In this document: positions 18,712 to 26,941 of the stretch, piece after piece
Position numbering within the stretch: position 1 is the first letter of the stretch
Layout of the letters: the number at the start of each line of letters is the position of its first letter
Assembly (NCBI RefSeq): GCF_003399625.1
Contig: NZ_NBXA01000021.1
Location: 186,001-250,000, forward strand
Reading direction: 5' to 3'
From: Subtercola boreus
GTDB taxonomy: Bacteria; Actinomycetota; Actinomycetes; Actinomycetales; Microbacteriaceae
Length of the DNA: 64,000 bases
Made by a program: the position numbers and the translations under genes
The notes under the pieces: model-generated
Seen by the model: only the letters and a program-made list of their open reading frames with translations
The model's database searches: none
Told to the model about the DNA's origin: nothing

Positions 18712-21102
18712 TCAGGCCCGGTCGACGACGAGGCCCCTGCGTTTTGCGAACCGGTAGTAGAGCTCGATCCCGGATGCCCCGAGGGCACCGATCGCGGCAA
18801 CGTAGGCCAGCCACGGGGACAGCGTGAACGACAGCATGAAGAAGTCCCGCGTGAAGGGCACCACGAACGACAGCACGAACGCCGCGCTCACCGAAGCGAC
18901 GAGGATCACCCGGGGCCTCGACAGGGGCCTGGCGAGCACCGACACGATCCAGAGCGACACCATGAACAGGGCGATCGTCGTGAGACTCCGCGCGTCGGAC
19001 TGGGGCAGCGCCACCCGGAGCGGCGCATACGCGACCAGGCACGTCGCCGCGGCGATCAGCCCTGTGGGCAGGGAGAACTTCAGCACCCTCGGCAGCACCC
19101 CCGAACGGTAGCGCCGCCGGTTGGGGGCGAGAGCGAGGAAGAACGACGGGATCCCGATCGCCAGCGTCGACACCAGGGTCAGCTGGCGCGGCAGGAACGG
19201 GTACTCCCAGGCCGCGGCCGCCGTCACGAGAGCCAGCACGATGCCGTAGACCGTCTTCGAGAGGAACAGGTTCGACACTCGCTCGACGTTCGCGATGACC
19301 CGCCGCCCCAGCATGAGCACCTCCGGCAGGCGGTCGAACCGGCTGTCGAGCAGCACCAGCCGCGACACGGCCCGGGTCGCCGGCGTGGCGTTGCCCATTG
19401 CGATGCCGAGATCGGCGTCTTTGATGGCCATCGCGTCGTTCACGCCGTCACCGGTCATCGCGACCGAGCGGCCCTCGGCCTGGAGCGTCTTCACGATGCG
19501 GCGCTTCTGCTCGGGGGCGACACGGCCGAACACGCTGCCGGCGGCCAGGGCATCCGCCAGTTCCTCGTCTGTGACGAGGGTGCTGGCGTCCACCGCCGCA
19601 TCGCCGAGACCCAGCTGGCGCGCGATCGATCCGACGGTGTGCGGATTGTCGCCGGAGAGGATGATCACCCGCACACCCTCGTCGGCGAAATAGCCGAGCG
19701 TGCCGGGTGCCTCCGGGCGGAGGGTCTCCTCCAGGATCACGAAGCACGCGGGTTCGGCCCGCTGGAGCAGAGCAGGATCGTCGAGCAGGCTCGAGGGTGC
19801 ATCCGTCGTCTGAGACAGGGCGAGCGTGCGACGCCCCGTCGCCGCGATGGCGTGCGCCTCGGCGAGGTATTCCGGATGCCCGGCCAGCAGACGCTCCGGA
19901 GCCCCGAGCAGCCACGTGGTGGGAACATCGCCACGGGTCAGGCTGACCGCGCTGAAACCGCGGAGCGAACTGAACGCGAGCCGTTCTCCCACGACCGCAC
20001 CGCCGAGATCGAAACGGTTGGCGAGGGCCCGTGAGGTGGCGTTGCCCGCGTCATCCGTCGACAGCGCGGCCAGCGCGCGGGTGGCCGCGGCAAGGTCGTC
20101 GTCGCGGCCGGGCAGTTGCTGCAGGCCGTGGAACCCGATGGCCCCGGTGGTCAGGGTGCCGGTCTTGTCGAGGCAGAGCACGTCGACGCGGGCCAGCACC
20201 TCGACAGCCGCAAGTTCCTGCACCAGCACCCGCTGGCGGGTGAGTTGGATGGCGGCCACCCCGAAGGCGAGGCTGGTGAGCAGCACCAGGCCCTCGGGGA
20301 TGATGCCGACCACGCTCGCGACCGCATCGATCAGCGCCTGGCGGTAGCTCTGGTCGTTCGGGTCGAACAGTGCGGCGAACCCGCCGTAGGCGCCGATCCG
20401 GCCCAGCAGGATGATGACGATGAGGGGAATGAGGATCCACGACAGGTAGACGAGGATGCGGTTCGTGGCGGCCCGCAGCTCGGAGTGCACCAAACTGTGG
20501 CGCTTGATCTCGGCCGTCAGCCTGCTCGCGTAGGAGTCGGCGCCGACAGCGACGACGCGGGCCTCGCCCGTGCCGGAGGACACCAGCGACCCCGACATCA
20601 GGGTGTTGCCGGCCTTCTTCAGAATGGGGTCGGACTCCCCCGTCAACATCGACTCGTCGAGGAAGAGAGCCGTCGTCGCCTCGACCACGCAGTCCGCCGT
20701 GATCTGGTCGCCCGGTCGCGCGATCACCAGGTCACCGAGCACCACCTGTTCCGGCGGGATGACCACCAGCTCACCGCCCCGGCGCACCGCCGTCTCGGGC
20801 GAGGCGAGCAGGGCGAGGCGGTCGAGGGCGCGCTTGGCGCGCAGTTCCTGCACGATCCCGATGGCCGCGTTGAAGACGACGACTCCGAAGAAGAACCCGT
20901 CACGGAGATCTCCCAGGAGGCAGACCACGATGAAACAGACGGTGAGGATGCCGTTGAACAGCGTGAAGACGTTCTCGGCCAGGATGCTCGCGACCGGCCG
21001 GGAGGTCGGGGTGCGGGTGACGTTCACCTGCCCCGCGGCGATCCGCTCCTCGACTTCGGCACGGGACAGGCCGGGATCGGTCGCCACCTTGTCCTGGGTC
21101 AT
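18712..21102 (-). CDS. Cation-transporting P-type ATPase (CtpE-like)
   Basis: A 796-residue P-type ATPase. The phosphorylation motif is CLDKTGTLTTG, the hinge motif is TGDGVNDAMAIKDADLG, and the actuator motif is MLTGESDPI. The membrane segment before the phosphorylation domain has PEGL (VGIIPEGLVLLTSLAFGV), and hydrophobic segments follow the P domain at the C terminus. There is no N-terminal metal-binding Cys domain. The layout resembles mycobacterial CtpE, which takes up calcium; Mg or Ca is the likely cargo, but ion choice cannot be read from sequence alone. It is the last gene of the minus-strand run dut-DUF3710-DUF3159-ATPase, 22 bases after DUF3159. Confidence 0.88.
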   Translation of the reverse strand: MTQDKVATDPGLSRAEVEERIAAGQVNVTRTPTSRPVASILAENVFTLFNGILTVCFIVVCLLGDLRDGFFFGVVVFNAAIGIVQELRAKRALDRLALLASPETAVRRGGELVVIPPEQVVLGDLVIARPGDQITADCVVEATTALFLDESMLTGESDPILKKAGNTLMSGSLVSSGTGEARVVAVGADSYASRLTAEIKRHSLVHSELRAATNRILVYLSWILIPLIVIILLGRIGAYGGFAALFDPNDQSYRQALIDAVASVVGIIPEGLVLLTSLAFGVAAIQLTRQRVLVQELAAVEVLARVDVLCLDKTGTLTTGAIGFHGLQQLPGRDDDLAAATRALAALSTDDAGNATSRALANRFDLGGAVVGERLAFSSLRGFSAVSLTRGDVPTTWLLGAPERLLAGHPEYLAEAHAIAATGRRTLALSQTTDAPSSLLDDPALLQRAEPACFVILEETLRPEAPGTLGYFADEGVRVIILSGDNPHTVGSIARQLGLGDAAVDASTLVTDEELADALAAGSVFGRVAPEQKRRIVKTLQAEGRSVAMTGDGVNDAMAIKDADLGIAMGNATPATRAVSRLVLLDSRFDRLPEVLMLGRRVIANVERVSNLFLSKTVYGIVLALVTAAAAWEYPFLPRQLTLVSTLAIGIPSFFLALAPNRRRYRSGVLPRVLKFSLPTGLIAAATCLVAYAPLRVALPQSDARSLTTIALFMVSLWIVSVLARPLSRPRVILVASVSAAFVLSFVVPFTRDFFMLSFTLSPWLAYVAAIGALGASGIELYYRFAKRRGLVVDRA

Positions 21103-21124
21103 CCCGCGCTCGTCGTCGTGGCCG

Positions 21125-21889
21125 CTACGGGCGCTCGGCGGGCGCTGCGTCGCTCTTCTGGTGCCCGAAGGCAGCGCGCACGAGCAACCAGGTCACCCAG
21201 AGCATCGCCGCGTAGAGCGGAACCCCGAGCAGCAGCTTCACCGAGGCGAGCGCCGCGGCCTGGCTCGCGAGATACAGCGGCCCCTCGACGCCCAGGCGGA
21301 GGGCGAACAGCCCGACCCAGCACCAGGAGGCGATCAGCACCACGCGGAACTTCGCCGGGTCGGATCGCCACCCCGTCATGTCGCCGGTCAGCACACCGAC
21401 GATCAGCCCGATGAGCGGCCAGCGCACGATGATCGACACCAGCAGCACCACGATCGAGACGGCGTTGATGATGAGCCCGGGCAGGAAGTTGTCTTCGGCC
21501 CGCCCGGTGAAGAGCGCGAGAGCGGCGGAGATCGCCACACCGACGAGCCCGGCGACGGCCGGCATCACGGGGCTCCGCGTGGCGAGGCGCACCACGATGA
21601 ACACGGCCGAGACCACGAGCGGAGCAACCACGCTCGGCGTCAGGTCTTTCGTGACGGTGTAGATGACGAGGAAGGCGAGCCCCGGGAGGATCGACTCGAC
21701 GAGGCCACGGACACCCCCGATGGCGCGCACAAGGGACTGCGCGGTCGGCGTCTCGCCGGGCGCGACCTGGCCGATACCCGAGCGCCGGGCGGCAGCGGCG
21801 AAGGCATCGGAGAACGAGGCCGTGCGCTCGGCTGGCTCCCGGGCGGCCAGTGAATCGGGTGTCTCGGGGGAACCGGGGGTCTCGGGCAT
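21125..21889 (-). CDS. DUF3159 integral membrane protein
   Basis: A 254-residue protein with about six membrane segments (for example PGLAFLVIYTVTKDL, SPVMPAVAGLVGVAISAAL, VKLLLGVPLYAAMLWVTWLL). It matches the actinobacterial DUF3159 family by its layout and the GWRSDPAKFR block. The ATG at 21889 (MPETPGSPETPDSL) is eight bases after the DUF3710 stop; longer in-frame extensions upstream would overlap the DUF3710 gene and are rejected. Function is unknown. It sits in the dut-DUF3710-DUF3159 order conserved in actinobacteria. Confidence 0.85.
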   Translation of the reverse strand: MPETPGSPETPDSLAAREPAERTASFSDAFAAAARRSGIGQVAPGETPTAQSLVRAIGGVRGLVESILPGLAFLVIYTVTKDLTPSVVAPLVVSAVFIVVRLATRSPVMPAVAGLVGVAISAALALFTGRAEDNFLPGLIINAVSIVVLLVSIIVRWPLIGLIVGVLTGDMTGWRSDPAKFRVVLIASWCWVGLFALRLGVEGPLYLASQAAALASVKLLLGVPLYAAMLWVTWLLVRAAFGHQKSDAAPAERP

Positions 21890-21897
21890 CCGGTGGC

Positions 21898-22647
21898 TCA
21901 GATCGCTGCGCTCGACTTGGGGATGGTCAGCGGGATGAGATCGCGGGGCGGCATCGGCGAGTTGCCACGCACCACGACGACGCTGCGGAAGAGTTCCTCG
22001 ACCGCAGCCCGTGATGCCTCGTTCTGCATGGCGTCGCCCGCGATGACCCCGCGAAGGAACCAGCGCGGACCGTCGACACCCACAAAACGCGCGAGGCGCA
22101 GTACCGGCGTGCCGTCGGGACCCGGAGCGGGCACCTCGGCGATGAGTTCGGGCCCGAAGACGCCCACCTGCTCGACGAGCGTTCCGCCCTGTCCGGTGAT
22201 CTGGTCGCGGATCTGGGCCCGGATGTCGTTCCACAGCCCCGTCGAGCGCGGAGCGGCGAATGCCTGCACCTGCAGGGTGGAGCCGGCGAAGTCCAGACCG
22301 ACGGCGACGACCCGCTGTGTGCCCTCCTCGACCTCGAGTCGCAGCTGCAGGCCCTCACGCGGAAGGATCTTCACGCCGCCGAGGTCGACGTAGGGCCTCG
22401 CCGGATTGGCTTCGTCGGAGTCGAAGGGGCCGTCGGTTGCACGGTTCTCCGGGGCCGACTTCGCGTCGACGGGTTGCGCGGTGGCGACATCCGAGTCCCC
22501 GCCGTTGACAGCGACCTGGTCGGCGTCTGCCGTACCCGGTTCGAGCTCGGTGGACTCCTCGCCGGCCAACTCGACCGCGGTCGACCGGGAGCGTTTTCCC
22601 CTTCCGCGCTTGCCTGCCGGGGTGGTGCTCTCTGCGTTGTCTGACAC
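21898..22647 (-). CDS. DUF3710 domain protein
   Basis: About 249 residues. The first third is charged and probably disordered (KRGRGKRSRSTAVELAGEES). The folded DUF3710 part begins near GPFDSDEANPARPYVDLGGV and includes LRLEVEEGTQRVVAVGLDF, IRAQIRDQITGQGG and the C-terminal LIPLTIPKS. The start is either GTG 22647, ten bases after GGAAG, or TTG 22653, which directly follows the dut stop; I prefer GTG for its spacing. Function is unknown. It is translationally close to dut on one side and DUF3159 on the other. Confidence 0.85.
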   Translation of the reverse strand: MSDNAESTTPAGKRGRGKRSRSTAVELAGEESTELEPGTADADQVAVNGGDSDVATAQPVDAKSAPENRATDGPFDSDEANPARPYVDLGGVKILPREGLQLRLEVEEGTQRVVAVGLDFAGSTLQVQAFAAPRSTGLWNDIRAQIRDQITGQGGTLVEQVGVFGPELIAEVPAPGPDGTPVLRLARFVGVDGPRWFLRGVIAGDAMQNEASRAAVEELFRSVVVVRGNSPMPPRDLIPLTIPKSSAAI

Positions 22648-22653
22648 GTTCAA

Positions 22654-23106
22654 TCAGCTTCCTGAGGGGAGGGTGGTGGTGCCGGTCGAGCCGAAGCCGC
22701 CGGCTCCGCGGGCGCTGCCCGGGAGGTGTTCGACGGGAATGAAGACGGCTCGCGTCACCGGCATGACGATGAGCTGGGCGATCCTCTCCCCGACGGCGAT
22801 ATCGTACGCCACAGAGGTGTCCGTGTTGAGAAGTGCCACCCGGATCTCGCCCCGGTAGCCGGCATCGACGGTTCCGGGCGAGTTCACGATGGTGATTCCG
22901 TGCTTGCTGGCGAGTCCGCTCCGCGGAACGACGAAGGCCGCGTAACCGTCGGGGAGCGCGAGGGATACGCCTGTGCCGACGGTACGGCGCTCGCCGGGAG
23001 CCAGCGTCAGTGCTTCGGTCGAGTGGAGGTCGGCACCCGCGTCGCCCGGGTGGGCGTAGCTGGGAATGTGCTCAGCCTTGATGAGAACTTCGACGGATTC
23101 AGTCAC
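22654..23106 (-). CDS. dut: Deoxyuridine 5'-triphosphate nucleotidohydrolase
   Basis: Trimeric dUTPase of 150 residues that hydrolyses dUTP to dUMP, keeping uracil out of DNA and supplying the dTMP pathway. Motif 1 is AGADLHS, motif 2 PRSGLASKHG, motif 3 NSPGTVDAGYRGEI, and motif 5 near the end is GSARGAGGFGSTG. The GTG start has no Shine-Dalgarno sequence but has TACCCT six bases upstream, so it is probably leaderless and heads the dut-DUF3710-DUF3159-ATPase transcript. Confidence 0.95.
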   Translation of the reverse strand: MTESVEVLIKAEHIPSYAHPGDAGADLHSTEALTLAPGERRTVGTGVSLALPDGYAAFVVPRSGLASKHGITIVNSPGTVDAGYRGEIRVALLNTDTSVAYDIAVGERIAQLIVMPVTRAVFIPVEHLPGSARGAGGFGSTGTTTLPSGS

Positions 23107-23112
23107 GAGTCG

Positions 23113-23118
23113 AGGGTA
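23113..23118 (-). promoter_or_regulatory. -10 box for leaderless dut mRNA
   Basis: TACCCT on the minus strand lies six bases before the dut GTG, with no ribosome-binding site between. Confidence 0.45.
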
Positions 23119-23157
23119 GTGCAGTTTGCTCCGGGGAATATCTGATCGAATAGGGTC

Positions 23158-23610
23158 ATGTCGACGTATCGCGAGAGACTCAGCCCCAGCGGGCGGATCT
23201 ACCTCTACCTGATTCTGCTCATCCCTGCGAGCATCCTGGTCTTCGCGCCGATCAACATGCTGGCCGGAATCATCTGCGCCATCGTTCTGTACGGCGGAAG
23301 CGTGCTCGTTCTGTTCGTTCTCTCACCCGTGATCAGTGTGGAGCGCGGGATGCTCGTGGCCGGCAAGGCACGCATTCCCCTGTCGCTCGTCGGTGAGCCC
23401 GAGGCGATGACCGGAGCTGCGGCCACGATGGCCCGGGGGCAGCGGCTCGACGCGCGGGCGTGGCTGTGCATCCGGGGCTGGATCCAGCCTGTCGTCAAGG
23501 TGAGCATCCTCGATCCGGAAGACCCCGTGCCCTACTGGCTCATCTCGACCCGTAATCCAAAAGAGCTCGTGGCCGCCCTCGAGAAGGCTGACCACGAGCG
23601 CACGTCGTAG
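23158..23610 (+). CDS. DUF3093 membrane protein
   Basis: A 150-residue protein with two N-terminal membrane segments (YLYLILLIPASILVFAPINM and GIICAIVLYGGSVLVLFVL) followed by a cytoplasmic domain ending WLISTRNPKELVAALEKA. This matches the actinobacterial DUF3093 family, usually found next to dut and DUF4193 as here. Function is unknown. It is divergent from dut by 51 bases; the only start signal is TCGAAT just upstream, so it may also be leaderless. Confidence 0.85.
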   Translation: MSTYRERLSPSGRIYLYLILLIPASILVFAPINMLAGIICAIVLYGGSVLVLFVLSPVISVERGMLVAGKARIPLSLVGEPEAMTGAAATMARGQRLDARAWLCIRGWIQPVVKVSILDPEDPVPYWLISTRNPKELVAALEKADHERTS

Positions 23611-23622
23611 ACGTCTGGTTTT

Positions 23623-23916
23623 TTACATCTCGCATTCGATGCAGACGGGCCCGAGCTTCGTCTGGTGATCGATCTGCGAACGGTGCTTCACCAGGAAGCA
23701 GCTCACACAGGTGAACTCGTCTGCCTGCGGTGGGAGCACCACCACGTCGAGATCGAGGTCTGAGAGATCTGCGCCGGGCAGTTCGAAGCCACCGGGGTTG
23801 TCGGCGTCGTCAACGTCTACGACCCCGGACATCTTGTCGGGGACCCGCTCCTTCAACGCCTCAATCGAGTCGGAATCGTCGTCGGTCTTGCGCGGAGCGT
23901 CGTAATCGGTTGCCAT
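23623..23916 (-). CDS. DUF4193 zinc-ribbon-like protein
   Basis: A 97-residue acidic protein. The N-terminal half is rich in Asp and Glu, and the C-terminal half has two CxxC pairs (FTCVSCFLV and VCIECEM) that could bind zinc. This is the actinobacterial DUF4193 family; the role is unknown. I start it at ATG 23916 (MATDYDAPRKTDDDSDS), as family members do, with AGAAGTGG upstream, rather than at the longer in-frame ATG at 23949. It converges with DUF3093 and is divergent from sepH. Confidence 0.88.
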   Translation of the reverse strand: MATDYDAPRKTDDDSDSIEALKERVPDKMSGVVDVDDADNPGGFELPGADLSDLDLDVVVLPPQADEFTCVSCFLVKHRSQIDHQTKLGPVCIECEM

Positions 23917-24118
23917 GCTTATCCACTTCTCATACGCCAGCTGAAACAAAATCGGCGGCGTTAGTTTGCATCATTCAAGTAGGAATAGCAAACCGCCTCG
24001 GCGACCACTATCTCCTATGCCCGTAGCAACTTACGGCACGCCCCGAACATTCCCGGGATCCGGGGGTTTGTCGTGGCATCCTTGCAGGGAACTCCAGACC
24101 AAGACGGGGCCAGAAACC

Positions 24119-25621
24119 ATGCAAGATCTCACAGTCATCGGCATCGAGAACGGGGCGCTCCTCGTCTCCTCGGAGACCGGCGAGCGTTACCGCGTGGCCA
24201 TCGACGAAGTGCTCCAGTCACGGCTCCGCCAGAGCACCTCGGCCGCGACCACCGGCGTGAAGGTGTCGCCGCGCGAGATCCAGTCGCAGATCCGGGCGGG
24301 CATGAGTGCCGAGGATGTCGCCCGGGCAACTGGAGCCTCGCTCGAATACGTCGAGCGCTTCGAGGGCCCGGTGGTGGCCGAGCGGCTGCACATCGTGTCG
24401 TCGGCCCTGAAGGTCGCCGTGAAGGTCGCCTCCTCGAACGACCCGCTTCGCGGCGACCCCCTCAGCGACGAGCAGTCGTCGACGTTCGGCGAGATCATCG
24501 AGGAGCGCCTGGCAGGACTCGGCGCCACGGACCTCCGCTGGGCGAGCTGGAAGGAGGAATCGGGCTGGATCGTCAAGCTCACCTTCGCGGCGAGCGAGAT
24601 CGAGCATGATGCGCGCTGGCAGTACGAGCCGAAGAGGCACTCCCTCACGCCGCTCAACTCGGGGGCGATCACCCTCTCCCAGCACGGAGAGCTCTCCGAC
24701 GGGCTGATCCCGCGCCTTCGCGCCGTCGACCTGAACGGCGTCGAGACGACGCCCGCAGGCCCGGGCATCCAGCGCACCGATGCTTCCGGACGCACAGCGA
24801 ACGCCGGACTCGGCCTCGACGAGTTGGATGCCGCGTTCGGCGTCGACCGGAGCGACCACGACCTGGGCAGCCAGGGCCGCTTCGCCGACGACGCCTCGGA
24901 CTCCGACGACGAGGCTGCCCAACCGGACGCCCGCCCCGCAGCTCCCCCGGCGGCAGAGCGCACCGAGAGCCCGGCCGCGCGCTCCATCTGGGGTTCGGTC
25001 GCTCGCTCGGCTCCCGTGTCGCCGGCAGAATCGGCTGAGCAGACCACGCGCGAGCCGGGTCGCGGCCCCACCGCTCCCCCGGTGATCGTCGATCCGACTC
25101 CCTTCGCTCGTCCGGCATCCCGCACCGACCAGGAGTCGTCTGCGCGTGCCGCAGCAGCCGCCGTCAATCGCGCCACCCCGCCGGCAGCCGCCCACAACGA
25201 GACGGCCGATCTGCTTGAGGCGCTCCGCCGCCGACGGGGCGAGCGTGAATCTGCTTCGTTCACCGACGACGGCGAGGACCTCGACAGCTATGACGACGGC
25301 CGCGCCGACCACCCCTCCCAGCACGCGCACGCCGGCATGTTCACCCGCGGGTCCTCCGGTCTCGGCCGCGACAGCCGCCCGGTGGCGCACCTCACGCCGG
25401 CCGTCGAGAGCGATGCGACGTCGTCCCTCGATGACGCAGACACCACCGAGCAGTCAGCCCAGGATGCCTCAGACACGCCGCTCGCGGGTCTCGAACCGAC
25501 GGAGGCAACAGCGGGCAGGCAGCGACAGACGGGCTCCCAGCCTCGCCGGAAGGCACGCGCCTCCATGCCGAGCTGGGACGAGATCGTGTTCGGAGCGCGA
25601 AGCGACGACGACCTGAGCTGA
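24119..25621 (+). CDS. sepH: Septation protein SepH
   Basis: A 500-residue actinobacterial cell division protein. The N-terminal DUF3071 domain (residues 1-190) includes VSPREIQSQIRAGMSAEDVARATGA in its helix-turn-helix region; in Streptomyces and mycobacteria SepH binds FtsZ and promotes its assembly. The long middle part is disordered and Ser/Ala/Asp-rich. A conserved C-terminal block follows: SASFTDDGEDLDSYDD, HPSQHAHAGMFTRGSSGL and ASMPSWDEIVFGARSDD. The start ATG 24119 (MQDLTVIGIENGALLV) fits the family; the in-frame extension to 23966 is not supported. A second, diverged copy of the C-terminal half lies at 26238-26816. Confidence 0.92.
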   Translation: MQDLTVIGIENGALLVSSETGERYRVAIDEVLQSRLRQSTSAATTGVKVSPREIQSQIRAGMSAEDVARATGASLEYVERFEGPVVAERLHIVSSALKVAVKVASSNDPLRGDPLSDEQSSTFGEIIEERLAGLGATDLRWASWKEESGWIVKLTFAASEIEHDARWQYEPKRHSLTPLNSGAITLSQHGELSDGLIPRLRAVDLNGVETTPAGPGIQRTDASGRTANAGLGLDELDAAFGVDRSDHDLGSQGRFADDASDSDDEAAQPDARPAAPPAAERTESPAARSIWGSVARSAPVSPAESAEQTTREPGRGPTAPPVIVDPTPFARPASRTDQESSARAAAAAVNRATPPAAAHNETADLLEALRRRRGERESASFTDDGEDLDSYDDGRADHPSQHAHAGMFTRGSSGLGRDSRPVAHLTPAVESDATSSLDDADTTEQSAQDASDTPLAGLEPTEATAGRQRQTGSQPRRKARASMPSWDEIVFGARSDDDLS

Positions 25622-25624
25622 GTT

Positions 25625-26122
25625 GTGCCTGCCGTGCGCCTGGTCACCGCACGGTTGATCCTCCGGCCGCTCCGGGTTGCCGATGCGGAACAGATGGTCG
25701 ACGTGCTGGCAGACCCTTCGCTCTACGGCTTCACCGGGGGCGAGCCGCCGAGCATCCAGCAGCTGAGATCGCGCTACGAACGCCAGGTCGTGGGCCTGTC
25801 GCCCGACGGCCGTGAGCAGTGGCTGAACTGGATCGTGTGCCGCCTTGATGGCCCAGCCCTCGGTTTCGTGCAGGCGACCGTGATGAGCGAGCCAGCACTC
25901 TCTGCCGAGGTGGCGTGGGTGGTCGCGCCAGCGCACCAGGGCCAGGGCTTCGCCAGCGAGGCTGCGGGGGCGGTGGTGGAATTGCTCACAGAGAGCGTGG
26001 GTGCGACCACCTTCGTCGCGCACATCCATCCCGACCACGCCGCCTCGCAGGCTGTCGCCCGCCACCTCGGCCTCCGACCGACGCCGGAGTCTGTCGACGG
26101 CGAACAGCGCTGGCAGTCCTGA
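25625..26122 (+). CDS. GNAT-family N-acetyltransferase
   Basis: A 165-residue RimJ/RimL-type acetyltransferase. The start VRLVTARLILRPLRVADAEQM is typical, and the acetyl-CoA motif A is WVVAPAHQGQGFASEAAGA (Q-x-G-x-G/A). The substrate cannot be deduced. The GTG start is three bases after the sepH stop, so it is coupled to sepH. It lies in the first of two sepH-to-phosphatase intervals of the rearranged region, directly before a fragment of a phosphatase gene. Confidence 0.82.
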   Translation: MPAVRLVTARLILRPLRVADAEQMVDVLADPSLYGFTGGEPPSIQQLRSRYERQVVGLSPDGREQWLNWIVCRLDGPALGFVQATVMSEPALSAEVAWVVAPAHQGQGFASEAAGAVVELLTESVGATTFVAHIHPDHAASQAVARHLGLRPTPESVDGEQRWQS

Positions 26123-26186
26123 CTGCTCGAGCGTCACGCCGGGTGGATCACCTGCTCCTCGTGCATACGGTCACACCGTCACACTG

Positions 26187-26237
26187 TCACGCGCCAGCGA
26201 ACGCCCCGAAGCGCAGCAGCGGCACGTAGAGCTCATC
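26187..26237 (-). pseudogene. Fragment: 3' tail of a second phosphatase gene
   Basis: Read on the minus strand this encodes ELYVPLLRFGAFAGA plus a stop, the C terminus of the phosphatase whose intact copy lies at 31423-32568 (ending ELYVPLLRFGAFAA). 26197-26237 is a perfect 41-bp direct copy of 31430-31470, but the last codons differ, so this tail comes from a diverged allele with its own stop. It joins directly onto a sepH fragment at 26238, which marks a recombination junction. Confidence 0.8.
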
Positions 26238-26816
26238 CGCAGCGGTCCCGCCGCTCCGCCCGTCCTGACCCAGCCCACCCCTTTCGCACGCCCCTCCTCG
26301 CGCACGGGGCAGGAATCGTCCGCGCGGGCCGCGGCGGCCGCGGTGAACCGGGTGAACCCGGCCCCCGCCGCGCACAACGAGACCGCCGACCTCCTCGAGG
26401 CGCTCAGGCGTCGACGCGGCGAACGGGAGTCGGCGTCCTTCCTCAGCGAGGGTGACGGTGACGATCTCGATTCGTTCGACGACTCGCGGTCGGAGCATCC
26501 CTCCCAGCACGCCCATGCAGGCATGTTCACGAGAGGTTCGTCGGGTCTGAACTCCTCGGGCTCACACTCCCCCGGTGCGCAGGGCGACACCCGTCCCGTG
26601 GCCCACCTGAAGCCCGGATCCGCAGAAGATGCCTCGGCGCCAGAAGTCGAGCCCGAGTCATCCACCTCCGCCGACGTTCCGCTGGCGGGGCCGGAGGAGA
26701 CCCAGTCGACCTCCAAGCAGCGTGGCGCCGCTCCTGCCAGGCGCAAGAGCCGTGCTTCGATGCCCAGCTGGGACGAGATCGTCTTCGGCGCCCGCAGCGA
26801 CGACGACCTCAGTTGA
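26238..26816 (+). pseudogene. Fragment: C-terminal half of a second, diverged sepH
   Basis: This stretch encodes a second copy of the SepH C-terminal half: PTPFARPSSRTGQESSARAA, AHNETADLLEALRRRRGERE, HPSQHAHAGMFTRGSSGL and the end ASMPSWDEIVFGARSDDDLS, all matching sepH at 25090-25621. Protein identity is high in these blocks, but many synonymous sites differ, so it is not a recent copy. The DUF3071 domain is missing, and there is no ribosome-binding site or plausible start. The frame stays open back into the GNAT gene only by chance. A weak 7-bp hairpin (26819-26843) follows. Confidence 0.85.
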
Positions 26817-26941
26817 CGGGAGGCGCAAGCCGCACCCGCCTCCGCCGCCACTTCTGAGCGGATTTCGCACTTTCGAGTAATGGACGGGGGTTCTCCGACT
26901 CTCTCCTCATGGCAGTCCTGCCGACGATGAGGAGCATGCGC

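Noticed and set aside
26001-26816. Continuous 271-codon open frame from within the GNAT gene to the end of the sepH fragment
   Set aside because: The first 60 codons are out of frame inside the GNAT gene and the phosphatase tail; only the sepH-like part has homology, so it is a fragment, not an intact gene.
26909-26941. Upstream ATG starts (26909, 26927, 26936) for the large secreted protein
   Set aside because: A perfect GAGGAG at seven bases selects GTG 26942, which also gives a normal signal peptide; the upstream ATGs lie before or directly on this site.
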